From Janthinobacterium silvisoli (GTDB taxonomy: Bacteria > Pseudomonadota > Gammaproteobacteria > Burkholderiales > Burkholderiaceae_D), in NCBI RefSeq assembly GCF_014200725.1, contig NZ_JACHCL010000002.1, forward strand, positions 186,001 through 250,000: DNA of 64,000 nucleotides, in the 5' to 3' direction. Positions within the stretch are counted from its first letter, which is position 1, and each line of letters begins with the position of its first letter. Of this stretch, positions 33,644 through 43,102 are shown in pieces. Both the position numbers and the translations under genes were made by a program. The notes beneath the pieces are model-generated. The model made no database searches, had not been told where the DNA came from, and was given only the letters and a program-made list of their open reading frames with translations.

Positions 33644-34813
33644 GTGGACACCATCAGCACTAGCAGCCGGCCAGCCCTGGCACCCCGCAAGAAAGACGTG
33701 CTACCGCTGATCCTGTTATCCATCTTGCTGGCGGGAATCGTTTCCGTGATCGCTGGCGCCGCGCTGGCGCCGCAATACCGGGCCGTGCCCGCCCTGCTAT
33801 GGAGCCTGGGCTTTTGCGTCAGCGGCATGTTGCTGGGATTTTTATTCGGCATACCCCGCACCCTGCCATCGGGCACAGTCAATGTCGCGCCCCCCGAAGC
33901 GCACGCCAACGACGGCGCCCCTGCTGCCAGCACAAGCATTGCTTCGGGCAATACCAGCAATACCCTGTTCCTTGGCACGCCAACGCCGATGGAAATCAAT
34001 TCCAATCTGGTGGAAGTATCGGACTGGCTGACCAAGATCATCGTCGGCGTGGGCTTGATCGAACTGAAGTCCTTGCCGGCCACGGCCCGCGGCGTGGCCG
34101 CCTTCATCGCCCCCAGCCTGGGCGTCGATGCACCTACCGGCATGGCCGTGGTGGGCGGCATCATGCTGTTCTTTTCCGTGCATGGTTTCCTGATCGGCTA
34201 TCTGCTGACGCGCATCTACCTGTCCATCATCATCAAGCGGGCCGATAGCATCGTCAAGAATGAATCGGTACGCCTGGAAAGCGGCAAGGAAATCGATGTG
34301 GCCGAACTGAGCCGCTTGCAGCAGAAATCGCTGGACGACTTGCAGGAAGCGGTGACACGGCTGCTGGTGGCGCCGCCGCCAGGTGGCGCAGACGCCGTGT
34401 CCGCCATGGCCAGCCTGCCCGCGGCCGTCAAGCCACTCAATAATCTGCTGTGGGTGGATGACCATCCCAGCAAGAACACCTTGCTGGTGGAACAGCTGGA
34501 AAGGGACAATATCAAGGTCGACCAGGCCGTGGCGAGCCGGCAGGCGCTGGCCATGCTGCAAAAGAAAGCCTACGACTTGATGATCACGGATATGGCGCGC
34601 CTGGAAAATGGCAGCGCCGTCAAAGATGCAGGCGTGCACACGGTGCGCGAGGCACGCCAGCTGAAACCCGAGCTGCCCGTCATCATTTACTGCAACAAGG
34701 ACACGGCGGCCCTGTACAGCACGGAGGCGGAAGCGGCCGGCGCACGCTTCATCACCACCTCTGGCACCAGCTTATTGGCCGCCGTCAATAAACTGCTGCG
34801 CACCGCCCCCTGA
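33644..34813 (+). CDS. Membrane-anchored protein with degenerate C-terminal receiver domain
   Basis: A 389-residue protein. GTG 33644 is preceded by AGGAG five bases upstream and was chosen over ATGs farther up that would run into the divergent receptor gene. Hydrophobic segments lie at about 20-42, 48-70, 128-150 and 165-190, with VEVSDWLTKIIVGVGLIELK between them. The C-terminal about 120 residues look like a response-regulator receiver: D272-D273 in LLWVDDHP form the acidic pocket, and D316 in LMITDMARL is the candidate phospho-site. The conserved Thr/Ser is replaced by C350 (IIYCNKD) and the Lys by a Thr near 372 (ARFITTS), so phospho-signalling may be altered. Its stop is 5 bp from the convergent caspase-deacetylase gene. 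The function is unknown. Confidence 0.72.
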   Translation: MDTISTSSRPALAPRKKDVLPLILLSILLAGIVSVIAGAALAPQYRAVPALLWSLGFCVSGMLLGFLFGIPRTLPSGTVNVAPPEAHANDGAPAASTSIASGNTSNTLFLGTPTPMEINSNLVEVSDWLTKIIVGVGLIELKSLPATARGVAAFIAPSLGVDAPTGMAVVGGIMLFFSVHGFLIGYLLTRIYLSIIIKRADSIVKNESVRLESGKEIDVAELSRLQQKSLDDLQEAVTRLLVAPPPGGADAVSAMASLPAAVKPLNNLLWVDDHPSKNTLLVEQLERDNIKVDQAVASRQALAMLQKKAYDLMITDMARLENGSAVKDAGVHTVREARQLKPELPVIIYCNKDTAALYSTEAEAAGARFITTSGTSLLAAVNKLLRTAP

Positions 34814-34818
34814 TACGG

Positions 34819-37503
34819 CTACAGCTTCTCCATCTTTTGCCGCACGGCCGGCGCCGTGGCCGAGGTCGGCGCCAGTTCCAGATAGGTCTGGTAAGCCGCC
34901 CTGGCCTTGGCTGCATCGCCGGCCTTGGCGTAAGCGTCACCCAGGTTCAGATAGGCGATCGCACGCGACGGGTCCATCTTGACGGTATTTTCAAACCAGC
35001 GGGCCGCTTCGCGGTATTTTTCCTGCTTGTAGAAAACAAAGCCCAGGTTATTGGCCGCCAGCGCAAAGTCAGGCCGCAGTTTCAGCGCTTCCGTAAATTG
35101 CGCTTCTGCCTGTGCGTAGTGCTTTTCCTTGTACAGCTGCAAGCCACGGTCGTTGGCCCTTTGCGCCAGCTGGCGCGCCGAGGTCGGCACGGCGCTTGGC
35201 GTGACGATCTTTTGCTCGCCGCCCTGCAAGTCCTTGACCGTGACGCTGGCAGCTGCCGGTTTGGCGTCCAGCTTGCTGTTCAGGGCAATCGCTTCCGTCG
35301 ACAACTGCGTCGTATTAGGGCTGAGGAATTCCGTTTCGGCCGGCAATTCAAACACGAAGTCGCCCCCTTCCGAACCGGGCAAGCTGCCAAAGGCTGGCGT
35401 CTGGTTCGATACGCTGGACACGGCCGGCGCCACATAGGCCGCCAGTTCCGTGGCCGTAATCAAGCCATCGCCGTTCAAGTCGGCCTTGCCGGCCAGGCCT
35501 TGCAGCAAAGTCCAGGTGAAGACGGAGTGGCCGTTCGGGCCGCCATCGGCGACCAGCTGGTCGCCGCCGCCCGCTGTCAGCATTTGCCGGCCGATACGCT
35601 TGGCATTATCGCGCAAGAAATTGGTGGAACCGGCGCCGCGCGTCAGACCCAGGCCGCTGTAACAGGCATCCATCACAAAGAAGGCATGCTTGGCCGTCAG
35701 GCTTTCGGCAATATTCTGGATTTCCGTCATCGGTATCGCGTCCGTGGCAAATTGCGCCGGATCGGAATCGACCGGCACGATATAGCCGAGGTCGCGCCCC
35801 GAACTGAGTTTGCGCGTGGCGCCGTGGCCGGCAAAGAAGACGAAGATGCGGTCATTTCTTTGCACGCCGCCATGGGCAAGCTTGTCATGGAAGGCGGCCA
35901 GAATATTATTGCGCGTCGCTTCGGCGTTTTTCAGGGTCACCACGCGCTCGGCGGCAAAACCAAACTTGTCGATCAAGGTTTCGCGCACGCTCTGGGCGTC
36001 GCGCACCGCATATTGCAGCTTGGGCCACCTGGCATAATCGTCGATACCGATCACCACGGCCCAGGAATTGGCGTAACCCGTACTGACAGGCACTTTTTCA
36101 GCTGCCGGCACCGTGCTTTTCGCCACCTGGAAACTCGTGCCATCCCAGCCCGCGAATTGATAACCTTCCGCCACCAGGCGGTCCAGCACGGCTGGCAAGG
36201 CTTTTACCGTGCGTTCATGAATATCGTGGAACAAAATGATGCCGCGCCCCGCCTTGTCGACCGAGGCCAGCACCCGGTTCGTGATGGAACTGGGCACGGG
36301 GTCGGCCCAATCGAGCGAATCGATATTCCACATCACCGATTTCAGATGGGCACTGGCCAATGCCGCCATGCCCTCGCTATTGCGCGCCCCATACGGGAAG
36401 CGGAATAGCGCGGCGCGGTCCGGGCTGATGGCTTTGAGCAAGGTGTCGGTACCGAGGATTTCGCCTTTCAGCTTGTCACCCGTCTCCTTCGATAATTGCG
36501 CATGACTGAAACTATGGTTGCCCACGGCATAGCCTTCAGCCATCAGCTTGCGGGCTACTTCCGCGTTTGCGCCCAGCTTGGCATGCCCTTCCGCATCGAT
36601 GGAACCCAGGTTGCGGCCCACGTTGAAGAACACGGCCGGTACGCCATATTGTTTCAGGATTGCGCTGATTTCTTCCGTGTAGCGGCGGTGCGGGCCGTCG
36701 TCAAAGCTCAGCACGATGGTTTTCTTTGGCAAACCCAGTCCAAAGATTTCCGCTTCGTCTTTTTTCACCTCAGGTTTAATCTCGCCGCCAGGAGGCACGG
36801 CATACGGCACGACGATGCCGTTTTCCTTGAGGATTTGCTCGCGGTTATACAATTTTTTCAGGTGCGCCACATAATCGTCCCAGCGTTCGCGCTTGAGCTC
36901 GATCGCGCGCTGGCCCAAGTTGCCAAAGATCTGGCGGATTTCCTTTTCATAATTGCGCTCGATCTCGCCCAGCGCATCGAGGTCTTCCGAAATGCGCTTG
37001 TGCACCTTGATCGCTGGCAAGGAGCCATCCCTGGCCACATCGGCCAGCATGCTTTGCAGCAGTTCGCGAAAAGCCAGCCGGTCCGCATCGTACAGGCCGG
37101 TATCGGATTCGATATACGTCAGCAGACTGTCGAGCGCCTCGAAGCGGCCCGGATTGCTTGATGCCGTCAGCTGGTCCAGCATGGCATCAAGTTTGGCGAT
37201 GCGCTCCTGGTTTTCATGGAACAGGCTTTGCCCCACCTTGCGCGCCTGGTCGCGGGCGCCGTCCGGCAAGGATTGCTCATCGGCCAGCAAGACGATGATC
37301 TTGCGGAAATTGGCCAGCAAGTCGCGCAATTGCGCCGAAATGGCAGCAGCATCTACGGCGCCTTGCGGCGTTGTGGCAGGAGCGCCTGCATGGGGCGCAG
37401 CAGGCGTGCTGGTCGCGGCAGGACGCATGAATGTGTAGATGCCGGCACCGGCGGCCAGCGCCACGACCATGGTGGCGGCTATCTTGATCGGCTTGGAAGT
37501 CAC
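34819..37503 (-). CDS. NodB polysaccharide deacetylase - caspase-like (C14) protease - TPR fusion, membrane-anchored
   Basis: An 894-residue protein with an N-terminal signal anchor (residues 8-25, MVVALAAGAG). Residues 55-225 are helical. A NodB deacetylase follows at about 260-455: D268-D269 in LSFDDGPH, H330 and H334 in NHSFSH, R368 in RFPYGAR, and H426 in LFHDIH complete the five motifs. A caspase-like domain at about 478-715 has the catalytic H560 in FAGHGATR and C614 in MDACYSG, after WAVVIGIDDY. A calcium-type loop DLNGDGLITATE sits at 675-686. TPRs run at about 775-880. The combination suggests envelope polysaccharide remodelling coupled to a protease switch. No frameshift is seen. 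It faces the receiver-like gene head-on. Confidence 0.9.
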   Translation of the reverse strand: MTSKPIKIAATMVVALAAGAGIYTFMRPAATSTPAAPHAGAPATTPQGAVDAAAISAQLRDLLANFRKIIVLLADEQSLPDGARDQARKVGQSLFHENQERIAKLDAMLDQLTASSNPGRFEALDSLLTYIESDTGLYDADRLAFRELLQSMLADVARDGSLPAIKVHKRISEDLDALGEIERNYEKEIRQIFGNLGQRAIELKRERWDDYVAHLKKLYNREQILKENGIVVPYAVPPGGEIKPEVKKDEAEIFGLGLPKKTIVLSFDDGPHRRYTEEISAILKQYGVPAVFFNVGRNLGSIDAEGHAKLGANAEVARKLMAEGYAVGNHSFSHAQLSKETGDKLKGEILGTDTLLKAISPDRAALFRFPYGARNSEGMAALASAHLKSVMWNIDSLDWADPVPSSITNRVLASVDKAGRGIILFHDIHERTVKALPAVLDRLVAEGYQFAGWDGTSFQVAKSTVPAAEKVPVSTGYANSWAVVIGIDDYARWPKLQYAVRDAQSVRETLIDKFGFAAERVVTLKNAEATRNNILAAFHDKLAHGGVQRNDRIFVFFAGHGATRKLSSGRDLGYIVPVDSDPAQFATDAIPMTEIQNIAESLTAKHAFFVMDACYSGLGLTRGAGSTNFLRDNAKRIGRQMLTAGGGDQLVADGGPNGHSVFTWTLLQGLAGKADLNGDGLITATELAAYVAPAVSSVSNQTPAFGSLPGSEGGDFVFELPAETEFLSPNTTQLSTEAIALNSKLDAKPAAASVTVKDLQGGEQKIVTPSAVPTSARQLAQRANDRGLQLYKEKHYAQAEAQFTEALKLRPDFALAANNLGFVFYKQEKYREAARWFENTVKMDPSRAIAYLNLGDAYAKAGDAAKARAAYQTYLELAPTSATAPAVRQKMEKL

Positions 37504-37676
37504 AGGCTAGTCATTCCCTTCACATACTATTGAGCAAATTATTGCAGTGCAAACGCACAAGGCCCATTATTGTAGAGCACGCTTGGCAATTTGATCAGCC
37601 CGCTCTGATGGAAGTGGCAATATAATAGAGGATATATGCCGCATTGCAACACCAACACTCTGGGACAGGACAGACG

Positions 37677-37808
37677 ATGAAAAAGAAACTCTGCGCAGGT
37701 GCGCTCATGCTGGGCATGGCGCTGATGGTGCTGCAACTGCGCGCGCATGCCGGCGATGGGATAGCCTCGGGCATGGCGTCGGCTGTCACCTGGGATGAAG
37801 AAGACTAA
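37677..37808 (+). CDS. Tiny predicted secreted peptide (43 aa)
   Basis: A 43-codon frame starts at ATG 37677 with AGGA seven bases upstream and a TATAAT at 37621-37626, although no good -35 sits 17 bp before it. The product has a clear signal peptide ([20 protein letters not shown], then LRAHA) and a predicted mature tail of about 18 residues, [18 protein letters not shown], with an acidic end. Its last four bases overlap the hmgA stop on the other strand. It lies divergent from the caspase-deacetylase gene. It may be a real small exported peptide; chance cannot be excluded. Confidence 0.45.
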   Translation: MKKKLCAGALMLGMALMVLQLRAHAGDGIASGMASAVTWDEED

Positions 37809-39100
37809 GGACGAAAATGCTTGCGCAGCCCCTGCCAGCATTCGAAATAATCGTTTTGCAGTAAGCCGCCATCGAGTGCAAACGGCGTGGGCCGGAGGAT
37901 GCTGCGGGTTTCAAACATGAAAGCCATGGTGTCGCCCACTTTCACCGGCGTGGCCGTATCGCTGTGCGAGGCTTTTTCAAAGGTTAACGCATCGGGGCCG
38001 TGGCCTGACATGCAATTGTGCAGGCTGGCGCCGCCCGGCACGAAACCGGCAGCCTTGGCGTCATACACGCCATGGATCAGGCCCATGAATTCGCTGGCCA
38101 CGTTGCGGTGAAACCATGGCGGACGGAAGGTATGTTCGGCGGCCAGCCAGCGCGGCGGGAATATCGCAAAGTCGATCGCACCGAGCTGCGGGTTTTCACT
38201 GGGCGCCTGCAGCACCAGGAAAATCGATGGATCGGGATGGTCGTAGCTGATCGAGCCTATCGTATTGAAGCGGCGCAAATCATATTTATATGGCGCGTAA
38301 TTGCCATGCCAGGCCACCACGTCCAGCGGTGAATGATCGAGCGTCGTGCGCCACAGATGGCCGCCAAACTTGGCGACCAGTTCACATTCGCCATCGATAT
38401 CTTCATAGGCCGCATGGGGCGTGAGAAAATCACGCGCATTGGCCAGGCCGTTCGATCCGATCGGTCCCAGCTCAGGCAGGCGGAAAGCGGCGCCAAAATT
38501 CTCGCAGATATAACCGCGCGCCTGGCCGTCCGGCAGGCTGACCCTGAAACGCACACCGCGTGGTATGACGGCGATTTCCTGCGGTTCCACTTCGATCAGT
38601 CCCAGTTCCGTGAAAATGACCAGCCTGCCCTGCTGCGGCACGATCAGCCATTCGCCATCGGCCGAATAAAAACAACGCTGCATAGCCCGGTTCGCTGCAT
38701 ACAGGTGTATCGCGCAACCGCTCATGACCTGCGCGCTGCCATTACCGGCCATCGTCACCAGGCCATCGATGAAATCCGTTTCAGCGTGTGCCGGTGGCAG
38801 CGGCAACGGGTCCCAGCGCAGCTGGTTCGGCGGCGTGGGGGGCATCGTATGGAAATCGCTGACGATGCGCGTATTGTCCAGCAAGGCAAACGGCCGGTGC
38901 TGGCTGGCGGGGCGGATACGGTATAGCCACGAGCGCCGGTTCTGCGCACGCGGCGCCGTGAACGCCGTACCCGACAACTGCTCCGCATACAGCCCCAGAG
39001 GGGCGCGCTGCGGCGCATTCTGCCCTTGCGGCAAGGCGCCAGCGAGTGCTTCGCTGGCAAATTCGTTACCAAAGCCGCTTTGATAGCGCGCCGCCGTCAT
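37805..39100 (-). CDS. hmgA: Homogentisate 1,2-dioxygenase
   Basis: A 431-residue enzyme that opens the ring of homogentisate to maleylacetoacetate in tyrosine and phenylalanine breakdown, using Fe(II). The start [19 protein letters not shown] is typical. The C-terminal iron-site region is intact: [20 protein letters not shown] supplies the His and Glu ligands, and [16 protein letters not shown] the second His. It stands alone; maleylacetoacetate isomerase and fumarylacetoacetase genes are not adjacent. Loss of this enzyme typically leads to brown pyomelanin from homogentisate in other bacteria. Nothing in the sequence suggests inactivation. Confidence 0.96.
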   Translation of the reverse strand: MTAARYQSGFGNEFASEALAGALPQGQNAPQRAPLGLYAEQLSGTAFTAPRAQNRRSWLYRIRPASQHRPFALLDNTRIVSDFHTMPPTPPNQLRWDPLPLPPAHAETDFIDGLVTMAGNGSAQVMSGCAIHLYAANRAMQRCFYSADGEWLIVPQQGRLVIFTELGLIEVEPQEIAVIPRGVRFRVSLPDGQARGYICENFGAAFRLPELGPIGSNGLANARDFLTPHAAYEDIDGECELVAKFGGHLWRTTLDHSPLDVVAWHGNYAPYKYDLRRFNTIGSISYDHPDPSIFLVLQAPSENPQLGAIDFAIFPPRWLAAEHTFRPPWFHRNVASEFMGLIHGVYDAKAAGFVPGGASLHNCMSGHGPDALTFEKASHSDTATPVKVGDTMAFMFETRSILRPTPFALDGGLLQNDYFECWQGLRKHFRP

Positions 39101-39197
39101 GCTGCTGTCCTGTCTTTTGGATGATGCATGCTGTCTCCTTCATGCGTTTTTCGCTCATGATACGCCGCTTTTCAGGCAGGAGCCCAGACGTGAAAAC

Positions 39198-39223
39198 GGC
39201 GGCGCCCTGTCAGGAACGCCGCC
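39198..39223 (-). terminator. Intrinsic-terminator-like hairpin after the DUF1842-like gene
   Basis: On the minus strand GGCGGCG and CGCCGCC form a 7-bp stem with a 12-base loop, followed by GTTTTC. It lies 35 bp past the stop of the DUF1842-like gene and upstream of hmgA, separating the two. Confidence 0.6.
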
Positions 39224-39257
39224 GGTGTATCAATATAGCAAGATGCCGATGTTTCGA

Positions 39258-39656
39258 TTATCCGCGTGGTTTGATCGGCACATCCTTCACGACTTGATCG
39301 CCATAGGTGAAGGTGCCGCGGCCTGTCCAGTCATTATCGGTGACGAAAGTAGCCGTGAACTTGGCCAGATAGGTACCGATGGCGGGTGGCGGCACGGACA
39401 CCGTATATTCGCCGCTCAAGGTAAACACACGCGTGTAATTTTGCAAACCCAATCCGTGCGCGTGGCCGCTGACGGGACGGATCACCACGCGGCCATTTGG
39501 TGGAGCGATGGCCTGTGCAATCAGCGCCTCGCCGCTTAGCGCGCCATCGGCCGAGTTGTACAGCACAGCCAGATTCAGGATCGGGGCACCGGGCGAGCCC
39601 AGATTGCCGGCCGTCAGATACAGGTGTTCGACCACGTTTTGTTCAGGTGTTGCCAT
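39258..39656 (-). CDS. Small soluble protein, DUF1842-like
   Basis: A 132-residue protein without a signal peptide. It begins MATPEQNVVEHLYLTAGNLG and is mainly beta-strand-like, with APILNLAVLYNSADGALSGE, AQAIAPPNGRVVIRPVSGH and LAKFTATFVTDNDWTGRGTF. This resembles DUF1842 proteins, which I recall as small beta-rich proteins of unknown role; the match is by eye. GGAG lies eight bases before the ATG. It is monocistronic, followed by a hairpin terminator. Confidence 0.7.
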   Translation of the reverse strand: MATPEQNVVEHLYLTAGNLGSPGAPILNLAVLYNSADGALSGEALIAQAIAPPNGRVVIRPVSGHAHGLGLQNYTRVFTLSGEYTVSVPPPAIGTYLAKFTATFVTDNDWTGRGTFTYGDQVVKDVPIKPRG

Positions 39657-39974
39657 TATCTACTCCTTTTCGGGTGATGACTCCTGAGCCATGAAAGAGA
39701 TCGCGGATCGCGACAGGCGCTGGCGATGGCCTTGCCGAAGGTGAGCTTACATGCAAGTCATTCGGCACTCTGCAACCATCATAGGTGCAATTTTAATGTC
39801 AATATACTCACATTATTGCCTTGTATTTCGGGAGTTTTATGCACGCCCATCAGAAAGCGGTTTGTTGGCGAAACGTGGCAACACCATTTGATCTGTCGCA
39901 AAGATTGTGCAGATAGAGAGCAGAAATAAAAACGCCCGGCTAAGCGGGCGTTTGGATAAAACAAGCAGGCTTTG
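39657..39974. other. Non-coding gap between msrA and the DUF1842-like gene
   Basis: These 318 bases contain the msrA terminator listed separately and an AT-rich central segment that should hold the promoter for the DUF1842-like gene on the minus strand. A 25-codon plus-strand frame at 39839-39916 has a GGGAG before its ATG but no recognisable product, and was not called as a gene. No tRNA or riboswitch was recognised. Confidence 0.5.
39930..39953 (-). terminator. Intrinsic terminator of msrA
   Basis: AAACGCCCG and CGGGCGTTT form a perfect 9-bp stem around a six-base loop. On the minus strand the stem runs into TTTTTATTT, the classic rho-independent pattern, 22 bp after the msrA stop codon. 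Confidence 0.88.
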
Positions 39975-40487
39975 TTAGCCGCGCTGCGGCAGCACCCAGT
40001 CCGGGCGCACGAAATGGCAGGTATAGCCATTTGGCAAGCGCTCCAGGTAATCCTGGTGCTCGGGCTCTGCTTGCCAGAATGGGCCGGCCGCTTCCACTTG
40101 CGTGACGACCTTGCCTGGCCACAGGCCGGAAGCATCGACATCGCGGATGGTGTCCTGCGCTACCTGCTTTTGCGCTTCGCTGGTGTAGAAAATGGCCGAG
40201 CGGTAGCTGGTGCCCAGGTCATTGCCCTGGCGATTTTCCGTGCTGGGGTCGTGGATCTGGAAAAAGAATTCGAGGATCTTGCGATAGCTGATGACGGCTG
40301 GATCGAAGACGATTTCGATAGCTTCGGCGTGCGTGCCATGGTTGCGGTAGGTGGCGTTGGCCACGTCGCCGCCGCTGTAGCCCACGCGCGTAGTCAGCAC
40401 GCCCGGATAACGGCGCAGCAAGTCTTGCACGCCCCAGAAGCAGCCGCCTGCCAGGATGGCGGTTTCAGTGTTGTTGTCATGTGCCAT
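39975..40487 (-). CDS. msrA: Peptide methionine sulfoxide reductase MsrA
   Basis: A 170-residue cytoplasmic repair enzyme that reduces methionine-S-sulfoxide. The catalytic C16 is in AGGCFWG, followed by [20 protein letters not shown] and EAIEIVFDP, all strongly conserved. The later [20 protein letters not shown] is also normal, while the long C-terminal tail with extra resolving cysteines is absent, as in many short MsrA proteins. ATG 40487 was preferred to an in-frame start eight codons upstream because the family begins near [15 protein letters not shown]. It is monocistronic with a strong terminator. It complements the periplasmic Mo-oxidoreductase at 18 kb in principle. Confidence 0.95.
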   Translation of the reverse strand: MAHDNNTETAILAGGCFWGVQDLLRRYPGVLTTRVGYSGGDVANATYRNHGTHAEAIEIVFDPAVISYRKILEFFFQIHDPSTENRQGNDLGTSYRSAIFYTSEAQKQVAQDTIRDVDASGLWPGKVVTQVEAAGPFWQAEPEHQDYLERLPNGYTCHFVRPDWVLPQRG

Positions 40488-40528
40488 GGTGGTTGGTTCC
40501 TTGTTCAACATTACGTAAAACAGCCATC

Positions 40529-41896
40529 TTACCGCGTCGTGGATTTTTCGGCTGGCCGTGCCAGCAAACGCTGGAGTTGCGCCGCCTGATAAGCGCCGAT
40601 GGCGTCGTTGAACAGGCAGCGTATCAAGGGATCGTCAACGATATCGGCTTCGTCCAGCAGCGCCTGCGTGGCCGCATCGAAAGCATGATCGTTGATGCGC
40701 ATATACATCGACGTCAGCGATTCACCGAGCACCAGCGCCGCATGGCACTTCACCAGCGGTACTTCGGTAGTCCAGCCGGGCGCCTCGTCCGTCTGTTCCA
40801 CCAGCGCGATCTGGTCGCCATGCGTGCGGTAATAAAGCACGGTGGCCGCACCGTCATGGCCATACAACGACAAGCGCCACAGCCGCGGCGCCTGGAAATA
40901 GCTGTCCTCAGCCAGTTCCATGTCGCGATAGCGCTGCAGCAAGCCCTCACGGCAAAAATCCAGCACCAGCGCGGCGTCAGGCTCGCTCAAGGGCGCGAAG
41001 CGGCGCGCGATGTCCGCCGTGGCGGGCGGGATCAAGCCGGGCCGGTAATCGAAGTCCACATCCTGCGGCCCCACCGGGATCACCCACGGCAGCGGCGCGG
41101 CGGGTGTCAAGCTCTCGCGATCGAGCAGCACAGAGGTGGATGGATCGAGCCTGAGTATCTGCGCATCGGGCAGCGCGGCGCCGATTTCCTGCGCAAACTG
41201 GCGATAGCTGACGGGGAACATGGCGTGGTTATACCAGGACCAGTCTTCCTGCACGAACTGGCAGGAACTGGGCACGATGTAGCGCGGCGCCAGCGCGCGC
41301 AGCTGCGGCAGCCAGTCGTCGGGCAGCTCCACCGGACCTGGAATGGCGCGTGATGGCGCGATCACGGCGATTTCACGCATGGTCTGGAAGGGCCACAAGA
41401 CCATGTCCCATGGCGCGTAGGCCGCCAGTTGCGCGATGGTTTCAGGGCCGATCCAGGAATCGACCACGTTCAAGACATTCAGGCCCGCCGCCCGCACCTG
41501 GAACAGGGAATCGACATCATCGTCTAACGCGCGGCGCGCGATAATCTCGATGCTGCCCACCTGCACCGGCAGATCGACCTGCAGGCGGTGCACCTGCGCA
41601 AAGCCCAATGCTTTGATCATCGCGAACAGCTCGTCGAACACGCAATACAAGTAGATGGGCGTGCTGCGGTCGAATTGATCGAGGCTGTCGAGCGACAGAT
41701 GATCGTCATGCAAATGCGAGATGAAGATCGCATCGAGGCGCAGGCTGCGCACCTGTTCCAGCTCGAAGCGCACGGAGGGAAACGCGTGGCAGTTGCGGCT
41801 GAACGGATTTTCGACGATGGGATCGAAAGCGATGGACGTGCCATCGTTTTCAAAGACATAACCAGCGTGCAGGATGCGGGAGATTTTCAGGGACAT
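40529..41896 (-). CDS. MBL-fold metallo-hydrolase with large C-terminal domain
   Basis: A 455-residue protein. The N-terminal half is a metallo-beta-lactamase fold related to UlaG-type hydrolases: [20 protein letters not shown], then the metal motif [12 protein letters not shown] (HxHxDH) and [20 protein letters not shown]. The C-terminal about 200 residues ([17 protein letters not shown] and onward) are not recognised. ATG 41896 was chosen over a TTG six codons upstream. It lies 71 bp after hemB in the same direction, with a hairpin between them. The substrate is unknown. Confidence 0.8.
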   Translation of the reverse strand: MSLKISRILHAGYVFENDGTSIAFDPIVENPFSRNCHAFPSVRFELEQVRSLRLDAIFISHLHDDHLSLDSLDQFDRSTPIYLYCVFDELFAMIKALGFAQVHRLQVDLPVQVGSIEIIARRALDDDVDSLFQVRAAGLNVLNVVDSWIGPETIAQLAAYAPWDMVLWPFQTMREIAVIAPSRAIPGPVELPDDWLPQLRALAPRYIVPSSCQFVQEDWSWYNHAMFPVSYRQFAQEIGAALPDAQILRLDPSTSVLLDRESLTPAAPLPWVIPVGPQDVDFDYRPGLIPPATADIARRFAPLSEPDAALVLDFCREGLLQRYRDMELAEDSYFQAPRLWRLSLYGHDGAATVLYYRTHGDQIALVEQTDEAPGWTTEVPLVKCHAALVLGESLTSMYMRINDHAFDAATQALLDEADIVDDPLIRCLFNDAIGAYQAAQLQRLLARPAEKSTTR

Positions 41897-41916
41897 GGGC
41901 AGCTTATTATTCAACA

Positions 41917-41944
41917 GCGCGCCATCATAGCGGAAATGGCGCGC
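41917..41944 (-). terminator. Hairpin between hemB and the MBL-fold gene
   Basis: GCGCGCCAT (41917-41925) and ATGGCGCGC (41936-41944) form a perfect 9-bp stem around a 10-base loop, 23 bp past the hemB stop. There is no T-run, so it could be a weak terminator or an mRNA-stabilising hairpin. Confidence 0.5.
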
Positions 41945-41967
41945 CCTGCCCTATTCAAGCCGATTTC

Positions 41968-42942
41968 TTAGTATGGATTGGTCAGTACATCCATCGCAAA
42001 ATAGCTAAAGATCATGTCAGCGCCCGCACGCTTGATGGCGCCCAGGGTTTCCTGCACCACGCGGCGTTCATCGATGGCGCCTGCCTGTGCGGCAAACTTG
42101 ATCATCGCGTATTCGCCGCTGACCTGGTAGGCGCCGATCGGCAAACGCGTCACTTCGCGCAGGTCGCGGATGATGTCCAGGTAGGCGCCGGCTGGCTTGA
42201 CCATCAGCGCATCGGCGCCTTCGGCTTCATCGATCAGCGATTCACGGATCGCTTCGCGGCGGTTCATCGGATCCATCTGGTAGGTTTTACGGTCGCCCTT
42301 CAGGGTGCTGCCGGCCGCATCGCGGAACGGGCCATACAAGCCCGATGCAAACTTGGTCGAATAGGCCATCACGGGCGTGTCGTGGAAACCGGCCGCATCG
42401 AGTGCGCTGCGGATGGCGGCCACCTGGCCATCCATGGCGGCCGATGGCGCGATGATGTCGGCGCCCGCCTGCGCGGCGATCACGGCTTGCTTGCCCAGGT
42501 TGAGCACCGTGCTGTCATTGTCGACCGTGTCGCCATGCAGGATGCCGCAATGGCCGTGATCCGTATATTCGCAGAAGCAGGTGTCGGACATGACCACCAT
42601 TTCGGGCACGGCGTCCTTGATGATGCGCGACATGCGCGCCACCAGGCCGTCCGGGTTCAGCGTGTCGCTGCCGTGGCTATCCTTGTGGTGCGAAATGCCG
42701 AAGGTCATGACGGAGCGCAGGCCTGCGCGCGCATAGCGCTCGACTTCCTGCGCCAGCTTCGCTTCAGGGATACGGCGCACGCCGGGCATGGAGGCGATCT
42801 CGATAAAGTCGCTGCTGCCTTCATCGACGAAGATCGGCAGGACCAGGTCGCGCGCGTTGATTTCGGTTTCGCGGAACAGCTCGCGCAATTGGGGCGTTGC
42901 GCGCAGGCGGCGCATGCGCGAGGTAGGGAAAGTTGCTGACAT
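41968..42942 (-). CDS. hemB: Delta-aminolevulinic acid dehydratase (porphobilinogen synthase)
   Basis: A 324-residue enzyme that condenses two 5-aminolevulinate molecules to porphobilinogen in haem synthesis. Zinc-site cysteines C122, C124 and C132 are present in [15 protein letters not shown], and the two active-site lysines are K197 in [20 protein letters not shown] and K249 in [14 protein letters not shown]. The length and start [20 protein letters not shown] are typical. It belongs to the zinc-dependent branch by the cysteine triad. The gene stands between the two-component system and the MBL-fold gene. Confidence 0.97.
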   Translation of the reverse strand: MSATFPTSRMRRLRATPQLRELFRETEINARDLVLPIFVDEGSSDFIEIASMPGVRRIPEAKLAQEVERYARAGLRSVMTFGISHHKDSHGSDTLNPDGLVARMSRIIKDAVPEMVVMSDTCFCEYTDHGHCGILHGDTVDNDSTVLNLGKQAVIAAQAGADIIAPSAAMDGQVAAIRSALDAAGFHDTPVMAYSTKFASGLYGPFRDAAGSTLKGDRKTYQMDPMNRREAIRESLIDEAEGADALMVKPAGAYLDIIRDLREVTRLPIGAYQVSGEYAMIKFAAQAGAIDERRVVQETLGAIKRAGADMIFSYFAMDVLTNPY

Positions 42943-43102
42943 GGGATGACCGGCTTCAGGTTAAGAACGCCGACAAGTATACGCCCATCGCGGCGCTTTT
43001 GCCTGGCGCGGCGTTGAAAATGGCATCGAAGTCAAGAAACGCCGGCAATGTGCAGTTGTGAGGGCCGGCCGCGCCATGCGAGGCCAGCCTGACGCGACCC
43101 AT

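Noticed and set aside
33547..34164. Upstream extension of the second TonB receptor by 206 codons
   Set aside because: It would overlap the divergent membrane-receiver gene, lacks family similarity, and would bury the clear signal peptide starting at 33546.
39839..39916. A 25-codon plus-strand frame with a GGGAG before ATG
   Set aside because: Short, no signal peptide or domain, and it lies just outside the msrA terminator; chance is more likely.
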